The position numbers were made by a program, and so were the translations under genes. Under the pieces are notes generated by a model. That model did no database searches. It was not told the origin of the DNA and worked only from the letters and a program-made list of their open reading frames with translations. Below, piece after piece: positions 9,096 to 19,057 of a stretch of 29,998 bases of DNA (positions within the stretch are counted from its first letter, which is position 1; the number at the start of each line of letters is the position of its first letter). The stretch comes from an uncultured Pseudomonadota bacterium (GTDB lineage: Bacteria; Pseudomonadota; Gammaproteobacteria; Burkholderiales; Burkholderiaceae), in NCBI GenBank assembly GCA_946480245.1, contig CAMLIZ010000047.1, positions 1 through 29,998 of the forward strand. The letters run 5' to 3'.

Positions 9096-9254
9096 CCCAC
9101 CCGCATCCCAATGGCGCGTGAGGCCCAGCCGGTGCCATAATGCTGCTTCGCACAACGCAGTTTGGGTCTCGAGCGGGCGTCCTACCCAGGGCACCATTGT
9201 TTTAGACCGCGCAGGTTCTAAGTCCGCCTCACAAGGGCGCGAGGAGGAGCACCG

Positions 9255-11081
9255 ATGGTTTTTCGTCAGAGAAATTCACAAAGGTTCGAAATGGACATGT
9301 CTGCCGCGGAAATCAAGCGTGCCGCATCGGCACAGCCGCAATCCTCTTCCCCCTCCCATTCGGGTTCGACGGAACTCAACGGTTCCGAGATCCTTGTTCG
9401 CTGCCTGCAGCTCGAAGGTGTCAAGCACCTGTGGGGTTATCCCGGCGGCGCCGTGTTGTACATCTACGACGCGCTCTACAAGCAGGAATCCATCCAGCAC
9501 GTGCTCGTGCGCCACGAGCAGGCAGCAGTGCATGCCGCCGATGGCTATGCGCGAGCAACGGGTGACGTGGGGGTGGCGCTCGTCACTTCCGGCCCCGGCG
9601 TCACCAATGCCATCACCGGCATTGCCACGGCGTACATGGATTCCATCCCGATGGTGATCATCACCGGGCAGGTCCCCACGCCGGCAATCGGCCTGGACGC
9701 ATTCCAGGAGTGCGACACCGTCGGCATCACGCGCCCTATCGTCAAGCACAACTTCCTCGTGAAGGACGTGCGTGATCTTGCGAGCACGATCAAGAAGGCC
9801 TTCCACATAGCACGCACCGGCAGACCTGGTCCGGTAGTGGTGGACATTCCGAAGGACGTGTCTTTGCACAAGACCGCCTTCAGCTACCCCGACCGGGTGG
9901 ACATGCGTTCCTACAACCCGGTACGCAAGGGCCATGGTGGCCAGATCCGCAAGGCCCTGCAGCTGCTGCTCAACGCTAAGCGGCCCTATATCTACTCCGG
10001 TGGCGGCGTGATCCTCGGCAACGCGTCGCCCGAACTGCGCGAGCTGGCTGAGGCGCTCGGCCACCCGTGTACCAACACTCTGATGGGTCTGGGCGCCATT
10101 GCAGGCAGTGATCCCAAGTTCCTTGGCATGCTGGGCATGCATGGGACCTACGAGGCCAACATGACCATGCAGCATTGCGATGTGCTGCTGGCGGTAGGCG
10201 CTCGTTTCGACGATCGCGTGATCGGCAACCCCAAGCACTTCGCGTCGGTGGAGCGCAAGATCATCCACATCGACATCGACCCGTCGTCGATTTCGAAGCG
10301 CGTGAAGGTGGACATTCCCATCGTCGGCGACGTGAAGGACGTGCTGCAGGAACTCATCGCGCAGTTGAAGGAGTCGCAGCAGAAGCCCGACAAGGCCGCG
10401 CTGTCGCAGTGGTGGGGTCAGATCAACGAGTGGCGCAAGCGCGAATGCCTGAGCTACAAGCGCAGCAGCGAGGTGATCAAGCCGCAACAGGTGGTCGAGA
10501 CGCTGTGGGAGCTTACGCGCAACCGCGACGCCTATATCACCTCGGATGTCGGTCAGCACCAGATGTGGGCGGCGCAGTTCTACCGCTTCGAGGAGCCTCG
10601 CCGCTGGATCAACTCCGGAGGTCTGGGCACGATGGGCGTGGGCTTGCCCTATGCCATGGGCATCAAGCTCGCCAAACCCGATAGCGACGTCTTCTGCGTC
10701 ACGGGCGAGGGTTCGATCCAGATGTGCATCCAGGAGCTCTCCACCTGCCAGCAGTACCACACGCCGGTGAAGATCATCTCGCTGAACAACCGCTACCTCG
10801 GCATGGTGCGCCAGTGGCAGGAGCTCGACTACGGCGGCCGCTATTCGCACAGCTACATGGATGCGCTTCCCGATTTCGTGAAGCTCGCCGAAGCCTACGG
10901 CCACGTCGGGCTGCTGGTCGAAAAGCCGCAGGACGTGGAGGGCGCGTTGCGCGAGGCGATCAAGCTGAAGGACCGCACCGTTTTCCTCGACGTGCGTACC
11001 GATCCGACTGAAAACGTCTGGCCGATGGTGCAGGCTGGGAAGGGCATCACCGAGATGCTGCTGGGTTCCGAGGATCTGTGA
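9255..11081 (+). CDS. ilvB: Acetolactate synthase, large (catalytic) subunit
   Basis: A ThDP- and FAD-dependent enzyme. It condenses two pyruvates to acetolactate (valine, leucine) or pyruvate with 2-ketobutyrate (isoleucine), as a complex with IlvH. Its 608 residues are full length. The catalytic Glu88 is in [19 protein letters not shown]. The ThDP motif is TGEGSIQM (484-486 = GEG), ending in LNNRYLGMV. The usual GDG is GEG here (Glu485). The start at 9255 has the strong site GGAGGAG five bases upstream; an ATG at 9291 (MDMSAAEIK), with a weaker site, would remove 12 residues. It is followed by ilvH after 156 bases containing GC-rich hairpins. Confidence 0.97.
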   Translation: MVFRQRNSQRFEMDMSAAEIKRAASAQPQSSSPSHSGSTELNGSEILVRCLQLEGVKHLWGYPGGAVLYIYDALYKQESIQHVLVRHEQAAVHAADGYARATGDVGVALVTSGPGVTNAITGIATAYMDSIPMVIITGQVPTPAIGLDAFQECDTVGITRPIVKHNFLVKDVRDLASTIKKAFHIARTGRPGPVVVDIPKDVSLHKTAFSYPDRVDMRSYNPVRKGHGGQIRKALQLLLNAKRPYIYSGGGVILGNASPELRELAEALGHPCTNTLMGLGAIAGSDPKFLGMLGMHGTYEANMTMQHCDVLLAVGARFDDRVIGNPKHFASVERKIIHIDIDPSSISKRVKVDIPIVGDVKDVLQELIAQLKESQQKPDKAALSQWWGQINEWRKRECLSYKRSSEVIKPQQVVETLWELTRNRDAYITSDVGQHQMWAAQFYRFEEPRRWINSGGLGTMGVGLPYAMGIKLAKPDSDVFCVTGEGSIQMCIQELSTCQQYHTPVKIISLNNRYLGMVRQWQELDYGGRYSHSYMDALPDFVKLAEAYGHVGLLVEKPQDVEGALREAIKLKDRTVFLDVRTDPTENVWPMVQAGKGITEMLLGSEDL

Positions 11082-11237
11082 GCCGCGTGCACGCTCCGGT
11101 TTGCGGCGGCGTTACCGCGCCGCTGCGGCCCTGAGCGGAATCACGGCCCACGCCTCGGGCAATCTATCCACATCGAAGAGCGTGGCCAAGGGCCTGCGGT
11201 TACCGCCGCTGGCCTGAAGAGCGCGAAGGACGAACTC

Positions 11238-11729
11238 ATGAAACACATCATCGCCGTGCTGCTCGAAAACGAGCCCGGCGCACTCTCGCGCGTTGTCGCG
11301 CTGTTTTCCGCACGCGGCTACAACATCGAAAGCCTGACCGTCGCACCTACGGAAGACGCGTCGCTTTCGCGAATGACCATCGTCACCACCGGCAGTGACG
11401 AGGTAATCGAGCAGATCACGAAGCACCTGAACCGGCTGATCGAGGTGGTGAAGGTGGTCGACCTCACCGAGGGCAGCTTCACCGAACGTGAGCTCATGCT
11501 GATCAAGGTGCGCGCGGTGGGCAAGGAACGCGAGGAGATGAAGCGTATGGCGGACATCTTCCGCGGTCGCATCATCGACGTGACCGAAAAGAGCTACACG
11601 ATCGAGCTGACCGGCGACGGCAGCAAGATCGACGCCTTTCTGGAGGCGATCGACCGCACGGCGATCCTCGAGACCGTGCGAACCGGCGCCAGCGGCATCG
11701 GCCGTGGCGAGCGCATCCTGCGCGTCTGA
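11238..11729 (+). CDS. ilvH: Acetolactate synthase, small (regulatory) subunit
   Basis: A regulatory partner of IlvB that gives full activity and valine feedback inhibition. Its 163 residues match the usual length. An ACT domain spans about 3-75, opening HIIAVLLENEPGALSRVVALF, with the conserved GYNIESLTVAPTED. A C-terminal domain follows, with the family motif REMMLIKV replaced by the close form RELMLIKV. ilvC starts 30 bases downstream with no terminator between, so the two are co-transcribed. Confidence 0.97.
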   Translation: MKHIIAVLLENEPGALSRVVALFSARGYNIESLTVAPTEDASLSRMTIVTTGSDEVIEQITKHLNRLIEVVKVVDLTEGSFTERELMLIKVRAVGKEREEMKRMADIFRGRIIDVTEKSYTIELTGDGSKIDAFLEAIDRTAILETVRTGASGIGRGERILRV

Positions 11730-12776
<1,047 letters not shown>

Positions 12777-12792
12777 GCCATTGTGCCTCGAT

Positions 12793-12829
12793 CGAAGCGG
12801 GCCGCCCTGAAGCGGCCCGCTTCGTTTTC
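12793..12829 (+). terminator. Intrinsic terminator after ilvC
   Basis: A perfect 13-bp stem, 12793-12805 with 12812-12824 (CGAAGCGGGCCGC and its complement), closes the loop CCTGAA and is followed by TTTTC. It ends the ilvBHC transcript 17 bases before the pssA start. Confidence 0.92.
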
Positions 12830-12845
12830 GGTATCCTCGCGCCCG

Positions 12846-13679
12846 ATGAACATCGAGCCCTCTCCGGATTTGGAAGATGAACTGGACGCGACGGACCGTC
12901 TGCGGCCGCGCCGCAAGGGCATTTACATCCTGCCCAACTTGTTCACGCTCGCTGCGCTGTTCGGTGGCTTTTACGCGATCGTGATGGCGATGAACGGCCA
13001 TTTCGATGCTGCCGCGGTCGGCATCTTCAGTGCGGCCGTGCTGGACAGCCTGGACGGGCGCGTGGCGCGCATGACCAACACGCAGAGCGCCTTCGGCGAG
13101 CAGATGGACAGCCTGTCGGACATGGTGAGCTTCGGTGCGGCGCCCGCGCTGATCGTCTACGAATGGGCGCTCAAGGGCCTGGGCAAGCTGGGCTGGATCG
13201 CGGCTTTCGTCTACTGCTCGGGCGCGGCGCTGCGGCTGGCGCGCTTCAACACCAACATCGCGGTGGTCGACAAGCGCTTCTTCCAGGGCCTGCCCAGTCC
13301 GGCGGCTGCAGCGTTGGTGATCGGCTTCATCTGGGTGTTGGATTCTCTGGGCGTCAGGGGCGCCTGGCAGATCGACTGGCTGGCTTGGACGACCTTCGGC
13401 CTCACGTTGTATGCGGGGCTCACGATGGTGACGAACGTTCCGTTCTACAGCTTCAAGGACGTCAGCTTCCGGCGCACCGTGCCGTTCGTTGTGATCGTGG
13501 CGATCGCGCTGGGCATCGCCGTGATCACGATCCATCCGCCGCTGGTGCTGTTCGCGTTGTTTGCGTTTTACGGCTTGTCGGGCTATGGCGTCTACGCGTA
13601 CAAAAAGATGAAAGGCAAGCCCGTGAGCGTGATCGCCACCTCCACGGACGAGCCTGACGAAGCCGGCCTGCATCGCTGA
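12846..13679 (+). CDS. pssA: CDP-diacylglycerol-serine O-phosphatidyltransferase (phosphatidylserine synthase)
   Basis: An inner-membrane enzyme that makes phosphatidylserine from CDP-diacylglycerol and serine, the first step to phosphatidylethanolamine. The 277-residue protein has the complete CDP-alcohol phosphatidyltransferase motif: Asp70-Gly71, Ala74-Arg75, Gly84, Asp88 and Asp92. About seven hydrophobic helices surround it. The start at 12846 (MNIEPSPD) is preferred because the open frame upstream is occupied by the ilvC terminator. There is no ribosome-binding site. A TATCCT hexamer lies eight bases before ATG, so the transcript may be nearly leaderless. Its position between ilvC and leuA is typical of the group. 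Confidence 0.95.
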   Translation: MNIEPSPDLEDELDATDRLRPRRKGIYILPNLFTLAALFGGFYAIVMAMNGHFDAAAVGIFSAAVLDSLDGRVARMTNTQSAFGEQMDSLSDMVSFGAAPALIVYEWALKGLGKLGWIAAFVYCSGAALRLARFNTNIAVVDKRFFQGLPSPAAAALVIGFIWVLDSLGVRGAWQIDWLAWTTFGLTLYAGLTMVTNVPFYSFKDVSFRRTVPFVVIVAIALGIAVITIHPPLVLFALFAFYGLSGYGVYAYKKMKGKPVSVIATSTDEPDEAGLHR

Positions 13680-13684
13680 ACGCG

Positions 13685-13693
13685 TGCTATATT
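13685..13693 (+). promoter_or_regulatory. Extended -10 promoter of the leu leader
   Basis: TGCTATATT combines an extended -10 TGn with the hexamer TATATT. It lies just after the pssA stop codon and nine bases before the leader-peptide ATG. No good -35 is present, which an extended -10 can tolerate. Transcription would begin within a few bases of the leader start codon. Confidence 0.6.
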
Positions 13694-13702
13694 GATCGCC
13701 TC

Positions 13703-13762
13703 ATGACGATTCGCATCGCCGCCATTTCGCTGCTTCTACTAGGAGTGCTTCGGGCGCGCTGA
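13703..13762 (+). CDS. leuL: leu operon leader peptide (19 residues)
   Basis: The reading frame gives [19 protein letters not shown]. Residues 10-13 are four consecutive leucines, coded CTG CTT CTA CTA, and residue 16 is another (CTT). CTA and CTT are unusual in this GC-rich window, where CTG and CTC dominate. The frame stops at 13760-13762, inside one arm of a predicted antiterminator and 35 bases before the terminator stem. The arrangement is that of an amino-acid attenuator: ribosome stalling at Leu codons when charged tRNA-Leu is scarce would allow leuA transcription. The peptide itself is not expected to have another function. It has no ribosome-binding site and is probably translated from a leaderless transcript. 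Confidence 0.85.
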   Translation: MTIRIAAISLLLLGVLRAR

Positions 13763-13836
13763 TCGTTTTCGTCTACACCGAACACTTTTCCGGATCAACG
13801 GCCCGCCCAGCGCAACGCAGCGGGCCGTTTCCTTTT
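13751..13836 (+). promoter_or_regulatory. Leucine transcription attenuator: antiterminator and terminator stems
   Basis: Two mutually exclusive structures can be drawn. The terminator is AACGGCCCGC (13797-13806) with GCGGGCCGTT (13820-13829), a perfect 10-bp stem with a 13-base loop, then TTTCCTTTT. The antiterminator pairs CGGGC (13751-13755) with GCCCG (13801-13805), CG (13757-13758) with CG (13799-13800) and TGATC (13760-13764) with GATCA (13793-13797). These 12 pairs use nearly all of the terminator's left arm. A ribosome finishing the leader peptide would cover 13760-13764 and favour termination. One stalled at the Leu codons would leave it free. Confidence 0.82.
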
Positions 13837-13871
13837 GCGGCGTTGCCTCTCGAAGATTCAAGGAGCTTCCG

Positions 13872-15572
13872 ATGTCCATGCTGAAGAACCCCGCCGCAAA
13901 ATACCGACCTGCCCCCGCTGTGCGGCTGGCTAACCGTACCTGGCCGGACGCCGTGCTCACGACGGCGCCCGTGTGGTGCAGTTCCGACCTGCGCGACGGT
14001 AACCAGGCGCTGATCGAGCCGATGAATGCAGAGCGCAAGCTGCGCATGTTCGAAACGCTGGTGCGCATCGGGTTCAAGGAGATCGAGATCGGCTTTCCGT
14101 CGTCGTCTCAAACCGACTTCGACTTCGTGCGCCTGCTGATCGAGAAGGATCTGGTGCCGGACGACGTGACCATCCAGGTGCTCACGCAGGCGCGCGAACA
14201 CCTGATCCACCGCACGTTCGAAGCTGTGGCTGGCGCACCGCGTGTGATCATGCATCTCTACAACGCCACTGCACCGGTGATGCGACGCGTGGTGCTCGGC
14301 GTCGACGTGGAGGGCGTGATCGAGTTGGCGGCCAGCCATGCGCGACTGATCAAGCAACTGGCCGACGCCCGGCCCGGCACCGACTGGCGCTTCGAGTACT
14401 CGCCCGAAACCTTCTCGGACACCGAGCTCGAGGTTGCCAAGCGGGTGGTGGATGCAGTCACTGCCGAGTGGCAGCCGACGCCGGAGCACAAGTGCATCAT
14501 CAACCTGCCCACGACGATCGAGCACTCCACGCCCAATGTGTTCGCCGACATGATCGAGTGGATGAACCGCCACATGGCGCGGCGCGACTCCATCGTGCTG
14601 TCGGTGCACCCGCACAACGACCGCGGAACCGGCACGGCCGCAGGAGAACTGGCGCTGATGGCCGGCGCGCAACGCGTGGAAGGCTGCCTGTTCGGCAATG
14701 GCGAGCGCACTGGCAACGTCGATCTGGTGAACATGGCGCTGAACCTCTACACACAAGGGGTGTCGCCAGGGCTCGACTTCTCCGAGATCGACGAGATTCG
14801 GCGCGTCGTCGAATACTGCAACCAACTGCCGGTACATCCACGTCACCCGTACGTCGGCGATCTGGTCTACACCTCGTTCTCGGGCTCGCACCAGGACGCC
14901 ATCAAGAAGGCCTTCGCGGCGAGACAAGTTGGCGACCCATGGGAGATGCCGTATCTGCCGATCGACCCGAAGGACCTCGGTCGTAGCTACGAAGCGGTGA
15001 TCCGTGTGAACAGCCAGTCGGGCAAGGGCGGTATCGCCTACCTGCTCGAATCGGAGTTCGGGCTCGAATTGCCGCGACGCCTGCAGATCGAATTCAGCCA
15101 GACGGTGCAGAAGGTGATGGATGCCCAGGGCAAGGAAGTGAGTGCTGCAGACATCTGGCAGATCTTCCAGCAGGAGTACCGCAGCACCGAGGCGGCGGCG
15201 CAACTCGGTCAGGTGGCCTTGTCGGAGGCCGGAGTCGGCCGGGTGCGATTGCAGGCGCAAGTGACGATGAACGGGCGCAAGCTGGAGGTGAATGGCGAGG
15301 GCAACGGCCCCGTCGACGCCTTCGTGCAAGCCTTGTCAGGCGTGATCGGCCGACCGCTGAAGGTACTGGACTACCACGAGCATTCGATAGGCGGCGGCGC
15401 GCAGGCGCGCGCGGCCGCCTACCTTGAGGTGCGAGTGGGTGAGGGCGGAGCGCTGTTCGGCGTCGGCATCGACGGCAACATCGTGAACGCTTCACTGCAA
15501 GCGGTACTGTCGGCCGTGGGCCGCACCGCCGCGTTGAACATCGCCACCGCGCCGGCTCTGCTGCGCGCTTGA
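13872..15572 (+). CDS. leuA: 2-isopropylmalate synthase, long form (TIGR00970 type)
   Basis: Condenses 2-ketoisovalerate with acetyl-CoA in the first committed step to leucine. The 566-residue protein is the long form known from yeast and actinobacteria, with the N-terminal extension [15 protein letters not shown]. Metal and catalytic residues are visible: Arg41-Asp42 in [11 protein letters not shown], His246 and His248 in [11 protein letters not shown], and the GNGERTGN loop at 275-282. The C-terminal part (about 440-566) is the LeuA regulatory domain, with [15 protein letters not shown], where leucine binds in homologues. AAGGAG lies seven bases before ATG. It follows the attenuator and is followed after 15 bases by a second, different synthase. 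Confidence 0.93.
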   Translation: MSMLKNPAAKYRPAPAVRLANRTWPDAVLTTAPVWCSSDLRDGNQALIEPMNAERKLRMFETLVRIGFKEIEIGFPSSSQTDFDFVRLLIEKDLVPDDVTIQVLTQAREHLIHRTFEAVAGAPRVIMHLYNATAPVMRRVVLGVDVEGVIELAASHARLIKQLADARPGTDWRFEYSPETFSDTELEVAKRVVDAVTAEWQPTPEHKCIINLPTTIEHSTPNVFADMIEWMNRHMARRDSIVLSVHPHNDRGTGTAAGELALMAGAQRVEGCLFGNGERTGNVDLVNMALNLYTQGVSPGLDFSEIDEIRRVVEYCNQLPVHPRHPYVGDLVYTSFSGSHQDAIKKAFAARQVGDPWEMPYLPIDPKDLGRSYEAVIRVNSQSGKGGIAYLLESEFGLELPRRLQIEFSQTVQKVMDAQGKEVSAADIWQIFQQEYRSTEAAAQLGQVALSEAGVGRVRLQAQVTMNGRKLEVNGEGNGPVDAFVQALSGVIGRPLKVLDYHEHSIGGGAQARAAAYLEVRVGEGGALFGVGIDGNIVNASLQAVLSAVGRTAALNIATAPALLRA

Positions 15573-15587
15573 TCTTCGGAGGATTCC

Positions 15588-17129
15588 ATGGCCGACAAAC
15601 TCGTCATCTTCGATACCACCTTGCGCGACGGTGAGCAATCACCAGGCGCTTCGATGACGCGAGAGGAAAAGCTGCGCATCGCGCGGCAACTCGAACGCTT
15701 GCGCGTGGACGTGATCGAGGCAGGGTTCGCGGCCTCCTCCAACGGTGATTTCGAGGCAGTGAAGGCAATCGCGGAGGCGGTCAAGGACAGCACCGTCTGC
15801 TCACTCGCGCGGGCCAACGATCGGGACATCGCGCGGGCGGCAGAGGCGTTGAAGGCGGCCGCCCGGCCCCGTATCCACACGTTCATCGCCACGAGCGCAC
15901 TGCACATGGAGAAGAAGCTGCGCATGACGCCCGAGGAGGTGTTCGAGCAGGCGAAGCTGTCGGTGCGCTTTGCGCGCAACCTGTGCGACGACATCGAGTT
16001 CTCGCCCGAGGACGGCTACCGGTCGGACGTCGACTTCCTGTGCCGCGTTCTGGAGGCCGTGATCGCCGAAGGGGCGACCACCGTCAACATTCCCGATACG
16101 GTGGGGTACGCGATTCCCGAACTGTACGGCCACTTCATCAAAACCCTGCGCGAGCGCGTGCCCAATGCGGACAAGGCGGTGTGGTCAGTGCACTGCCACA
16201 ACGATCTCGGGATGGCGGTGGCGAACTCACTCGCCGGCGTCAAGATTGGCGGTGCGCGGCAGGTTGAGTGCACCATCAATGGCCTCGGCGAACGCGCGGG
16301 CAACTGTGCGCTCGAGGAGGTGGTGATGGCCGTCCGCACCCGCCGTGACTACTTCGGCCTGGAACTGGGCATCGACCCGTCGCAGATCGTGCCTGCGTCG
16401 CGCATGGTGTCGCAGACCACCGGCTTCGTCGTGCAGCCTAACAAGGCTGTTGTGGGCGCGAATGCGTTCGCGCACGCGTCCGGCATCCATCAGGACGGCG
16501 TGCTGAAGGCGCGCGACACCTACGAGATCATGCGTGCCGAGGATGTCGGCTGGTCGGCCAACAAGATCGTGCTGGGCAAGTTGTCGGGCCGCAATGCATT
16601 CAAGCAGCGCCTGCAGGAACTCGGCATCGAGCTGGAGTCTGAGGGTGAGATCAACGCCGCCTTCGCTCGCTTCAAGGATCTCGCCGACCGCAAGAGCGAG
16701 ATCTTCGACGAGGACATCATCGCCCTGGTGGGCGACGAGAGCGTGAGTCACGATCACGAGCACTATCGCCTGCTGGCGTTGTCCCAGCGTTCCGAAACCG
16801 GCGAGCGGCCGCATGCCCGTGTGGCCTTTGCGGCCGGCGAGTTGGAACACCACACAGAGAGCGACGGCAACGGGCCGGTAGACGCCGTGCTCAAGGCGAT
16901 CGAGTCGCGAGTGGAAAGCGGGGCGGAATTGCTCCTCTATTCGGTCAATGCCATTACCAGTGGCAGCACAGAATCCCAAGGAGAGGTGACGGTGCGCTTG
17001 CAGCTTGGCGGCCGGGTGGTCAACGGCGTTGGGGCGGATCCGGACATCGTCGTGGCGTCGGCCAAAGCGTATCTGTCAGCGTTGAACAAGTTACACAGCC
17101 AGACGGACCGGGTTGCGGCCCAGGGCTGA
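15588..17129 (+). CDS. leuA: 2-isopropylmalate synthase, short form (TIGR00973 type)
   Basis: Same reaction as the preceding gene, but the classic bacterial form at 513 residues. It opens [19 protein letters not shown] with Arg13-Asp14. Other catalytic features are [13 protein letters not shown] (His202, His204), [15 protein letters not shown] at 231-245, and [11 protein letters not shown]. The C-terminal regulatory domain contains [19 protein letters not shown] precedes ATG. The two synthases share the fold but differ too much to be a recent duplication, for example [12 protein letters not shown] against [12 protein letters not shown]. Citramalate or homocitrate synthase activity is a less likely alternative. 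It is presumably controlled by the attenuator upstream of the first synthase. Confidence 0.93.
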   Translation: MADKLVIFDTTLRDGEQSPGASMTREEKLRIARQLERLRVDVIEAGFAASSNGDFEAVKAIAEAVKDSTVCSLARANDRDIARAAEALKAAARPRIHTFIATSALHMEKKLRMTPEEVFEQAKLSVRFARNLCDDIEFSPEDGYRSDVDFLCRVLEAVIAEGATTVNIPDTVGYAIPELYGHFIKTLRERVPNADKAVWSVHCHNDLGMAVANSLAGVKIGGARQVECTINGLGERAGNCALEEVVMAVRTRRDYFGLELGIDPSQIVPASRMVSQTTGFVVQPNKAVVGANAFAHASGIHQDGVLKARDTYEIMRAEDVGWSANKIVLGKLSGRNAFKQRLQELGIELESEGEINAAFARFKDLADRKSEIFDEDIIALVGDESVSHDHEHYRLLALSQRSETGERPHARVAFAAGELEHHTESDGNGPVDAVLKAIESRVESGAELLLYSVNAITSGSTESQGEVTVRLQLGGRVVNGVGADPDIVVASAKAYLSALNKLHSQTDRVAAQG

Positions 17130-17152
17130 GGGTTATGTGGGTGCACTTGAGG

Positions 17153-17170
17153 AAAACTGCGTAAGTTTTT
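17153..17170 (+). terminator. Weak candidate terminator after the leuA pair
   Basis: AAAACT (17153-17158) pairs with AGTTTT (17164-17169) around GCGTA, and the right arm itself supplies the T-run. The stem is only A/T-rich and short, so termination would be weak at best. Confidence 0.3.
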
Positions 17171-17174
17171 GATC

Positions 17175-17203
17175 TTGTGTACTTTTTCTCCGCCGCTTAC
17201 ACT
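17175..17203 (+). promoter_or_regulatory. Candidate sigma-70 promoter of the D,D-endopeptidase gene
   Basis: TTGTGT (17175-17180), a 17-base spacer and TACACT (17198-17203) give three and four matches to consensus with ideal spacing. Transcription would start near 17210, about 17 bases before the GTG start. Confidence 0.5.
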
Positions 17204-17226
17204 GCACCGGGTGCTGAGAGGTTGTT

Positions 17227-18240
17227 GTGTCCATGAGCCCGAAGTTCCGCGCGTTTGTATCTGCATGCCTCGGCCTGATGGTCGCGCTGTCGCTTGCCTT
17301 GCCGGCGGCGGCGGACGCGAAGAGCCGCACGCACAAGGCCGTTCGGCACAGCGCTTCTGTACACGTCAAGTCGGCGCATCGCCGTTCGGTGGTACAGGTG
17401 GAAGCGGCGCGCCCCACCTTTGGCAAGCTCGCCGGTCTGCATGACGCTGAAGATCCTCTTGACCTGAAGTCCAGCGTGGCCCTGGTGATGGACCAGGACA
17501 CCAACGAGGTGTTGTTCAGCAAGAACCCCGACGCGGTGTTGCCGATCGCCTCGATCTCCAAGTTGATGACGGCGCTGATCGTGGTGCAGGCCCAGCAGCC
17601 GCTCGACGAGGTGCTCACCATCACCCAAGACGACGTCGACACCGAGAAGCACAGCAGTTCGCGTCTGGCCGTCGGCACCCGGCTCACCCGCGGCGAGATG
17701 CTGCATCTTGCGCTGATGTCGTCGGAAAACCGCGCTGCCCATGCCCTCGGGCGCTCTTACCCCGGGGGCCTCGACGCCTTTGTTGCGGCCATGAATGCCA
17801 AGGCCCACGAACTGGGCATGAACGACACGCATTACGTGGAGCCCACCGGCTTGTCCAGCGCCAACCAGTCCAGCGCCCAGGATCTTGCGCGGCTGGTGAA
17901 GGAGGCGCACCAGTACGAACTGATCCGTGAGCTCTCCACCTCGCCGGAGTACCGTGTGGCGGTCGGCCGGAGGCAGCTGATGTTCCGCACTACCGACGCC
18001 CTGGTGCGCAGCCCGTTGTGGGATATCGGTCTGCAAAAGACCGGCTTCATCAATGAGGCAGGGCACTGCCTGGTAATGCAGGCGCAGCTTGCCGGCCGCA
18101 AGCTGATCATGGTGCTGCTGGATTCCACCGGGCGGCACTCGCATATTGGTGACGCCCAGCGAATCCGCAAATGGATCGAAAGCCAAGGCGCCCCCAGCAG
18201 CACGCCGGCGGTCGCGGCCACGCCCAAGCTCACCTCCTGA
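17227..18240 (+). CDS. pbpG: D-alanyl-D-alanine endopeptidase, PBP7 type (peptidase S11)
   Basis: A periplasmic serine enzyme that cuts D-Ala cross-links in peptidoglycan. It has a signal peptide (to about residue 30, PAAADA). The three penicillin-binding motifs are in order: SISK at 109-112 (nucleophile Ser109), SEN at 166-168 and KTG at 271-273. It lacks the extra C-terminal domain and amphipathic anchor of DacA/DacC-type carboxypeptidases, which favours the PBP7 endopeptidase group, although carboxypeptidase activity cannot be excluded. The segment 31-60 is basic and histidine-rich. Start is GTG at 17227 with GAGG five bases before it; ATG at 17233 is the alternative. It is a single gene, convergent with the IclR gene. 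Confidence 0.9.
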   Translation: MSMSPKFRAFVSACLGLMVALSLALPAAADAKSRTHKAVRHSASVHVKSAHRRSVVQVEAARPTFGKLAGLHDAEDPLDLKSSVALVMDQDTNEVLFSKNPDAVLPIASISKLMTALIVVQAQQPLDEVLTITQDDVDTEKHSSSRLAVGTRLTRGEMLHLALMSSENRAAHALGRSYPGGLDAFVAAMNAKAHELGMNDTHYVEPTGLSSANQSSAQDLARLVKEAHQYELIRELSTSPEYRVAVGRRQLMFRTTDALVRSPLWDIGLQKTGFINEAGHCLVMQAQLAGRKLIMVLLDSTGRHSHIGDAQRIRKWIESQGAPSSTPAVAATPKLTS

Positions 18241-18255
18241 TCGACGACGCGAAAT

Positions 18256-19023
18256 TCAGCTTCGGTGGCCGAGCGCTGCCGAGATTTGAGCCGCCGTGCT
18301 CTTCACTCGCTCGAGCCACGTTTCCTCGAGCCGATCGGCCGGTGCTGAAATCGACAGACCCGCCACCAGCTTGCCTTGGTCGTCGAAAATGCCGGCTGCC
18401 ATGCAGCGTACGCCGAGTTCGAGTTCCTCATCGTCGCGAGCCACTGCACTCTGGCGCACACTGGACAGCTCTCGTTCTAGCCGGCCCACGTCGGTGATGC
18501 TGTTACGTGTGTGTCCCGCGAGGCCGGTGCGTGCGGCATAGGCGCGCACGCGCTGTGGGTCGTCGTGCGCGAGAAACAGCTTGCCCACGGACGTGAGGTG
18601 AAGCGGGGCGCGGCCCCCCACGGCCCGTACCACCTGCATCCCCGAGCGCTCACTGTAGGTGCGCTCGATGTAGACGATCTCATCGCCCTGGCGCACGGAC
18701 AGGTTCACCGGCTGGTGCGTGAGCTTGTGCAGTTCGCGCATCGGCCCCAGTGCAGCGTCGCGCACATCGAGACGGGCCTTGACGAGATTGCCAAGTTCGA
18801 GCAGGCGCATCCCGAGGCGGTAGCTGCCCGCTTCGGGACGGTCCACCAGTCGCCCGGTGGCCAGGTCGTTGAGAATCCGGTGCGCGGTGGACGGGTGCAG
18901 GCCGGTCCGATCGCTGATTTCCTTCAGCGAAACCGGGTCCTGATGCGCCGCCAGCACGTCAAGCAGCGCAAATGTGCGTTCCAGTACTTGAATGGCGGGA
19001 GTGTTTGCCTCTTTCTTCCTCAT
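18256..19023 (-). CDS. IclR-family transcriptional regulator
   Basis: A 255-residue DNA-binding regulator. An N-terminal winged helix-turn-helix (about 8-70) includes VSLKEISDRTGLHPSTAHRI, and the C-terminal ligand-binding domain (about 80-250) includes VVRAVGGRAPLHLTSVGKLFLA and ELELGVRCMAAGIFD, all typical of IclR. Family members often control aromatic or carboxylic acid catabolism, but no such genes are adjacent, so the target is unknown. The start at 19023 (MRKKEANTP) begins close to the conserved domain. An ATG at 19059 would add 12 residues and overlap the start of the divergent TIGR03790 gene. The stop is 15 bases from that of the convergent endopeptidase. Confidence 0.92.
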   Translation of the reverse strand: MRKKEANTPAIQVLERTFALLDVLAAHQDPVSLKEISDRTGLHPSTAHRILNDLATGRLVDRPEAGSYRLGMRLLELGNLVKARLDVRDAALGPMRELHKLTHQPVNLSVRQGDEIVYIERTYSERSGMQVVRAVGGRAPLHLTSVGKLFLAHDDPQRVRAYAARTGLAGHTRNSITDVGRLERELSSVRQSAVARDDEELELGVRCMAAGIFDDQGKLVAGLSISAPADRLEETWLERVKSTAAQISAALGHRS

Positions 19024-19057
19024 GCAGGCGATTGTGGGGGCAATTTCTTGATTTTGC

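Noticed and set aside
9140..9205. A 21-codon frame before ilvB (MLLRTTQFGSRAGVLPRAPLF) as an ilv leader peptide
   Set aside because: It lacks a run of Ile, Val or Leu codons, its start overlaps a CATAAT that looks more like a -10, and no terminator/antiterminator pair follows.
9276..10904. A 542-codon frame antisense to ilvB, with similar frames opposite leuA (13773-15329) and the RND genes (23148-24665)
   Set aside because: All are shadows of strongly recognised genes and have low-complexity, His/Arg-rich translations.
11082..11237. GC-rich hairpins between ilvB and ilvH as a terminator or riboswitch
   Set aside because: The stems (around 11104-11124 and 11196-11210) have no T-run and no known aptamer pattern. 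They are probably ordinary intercistronic structure.
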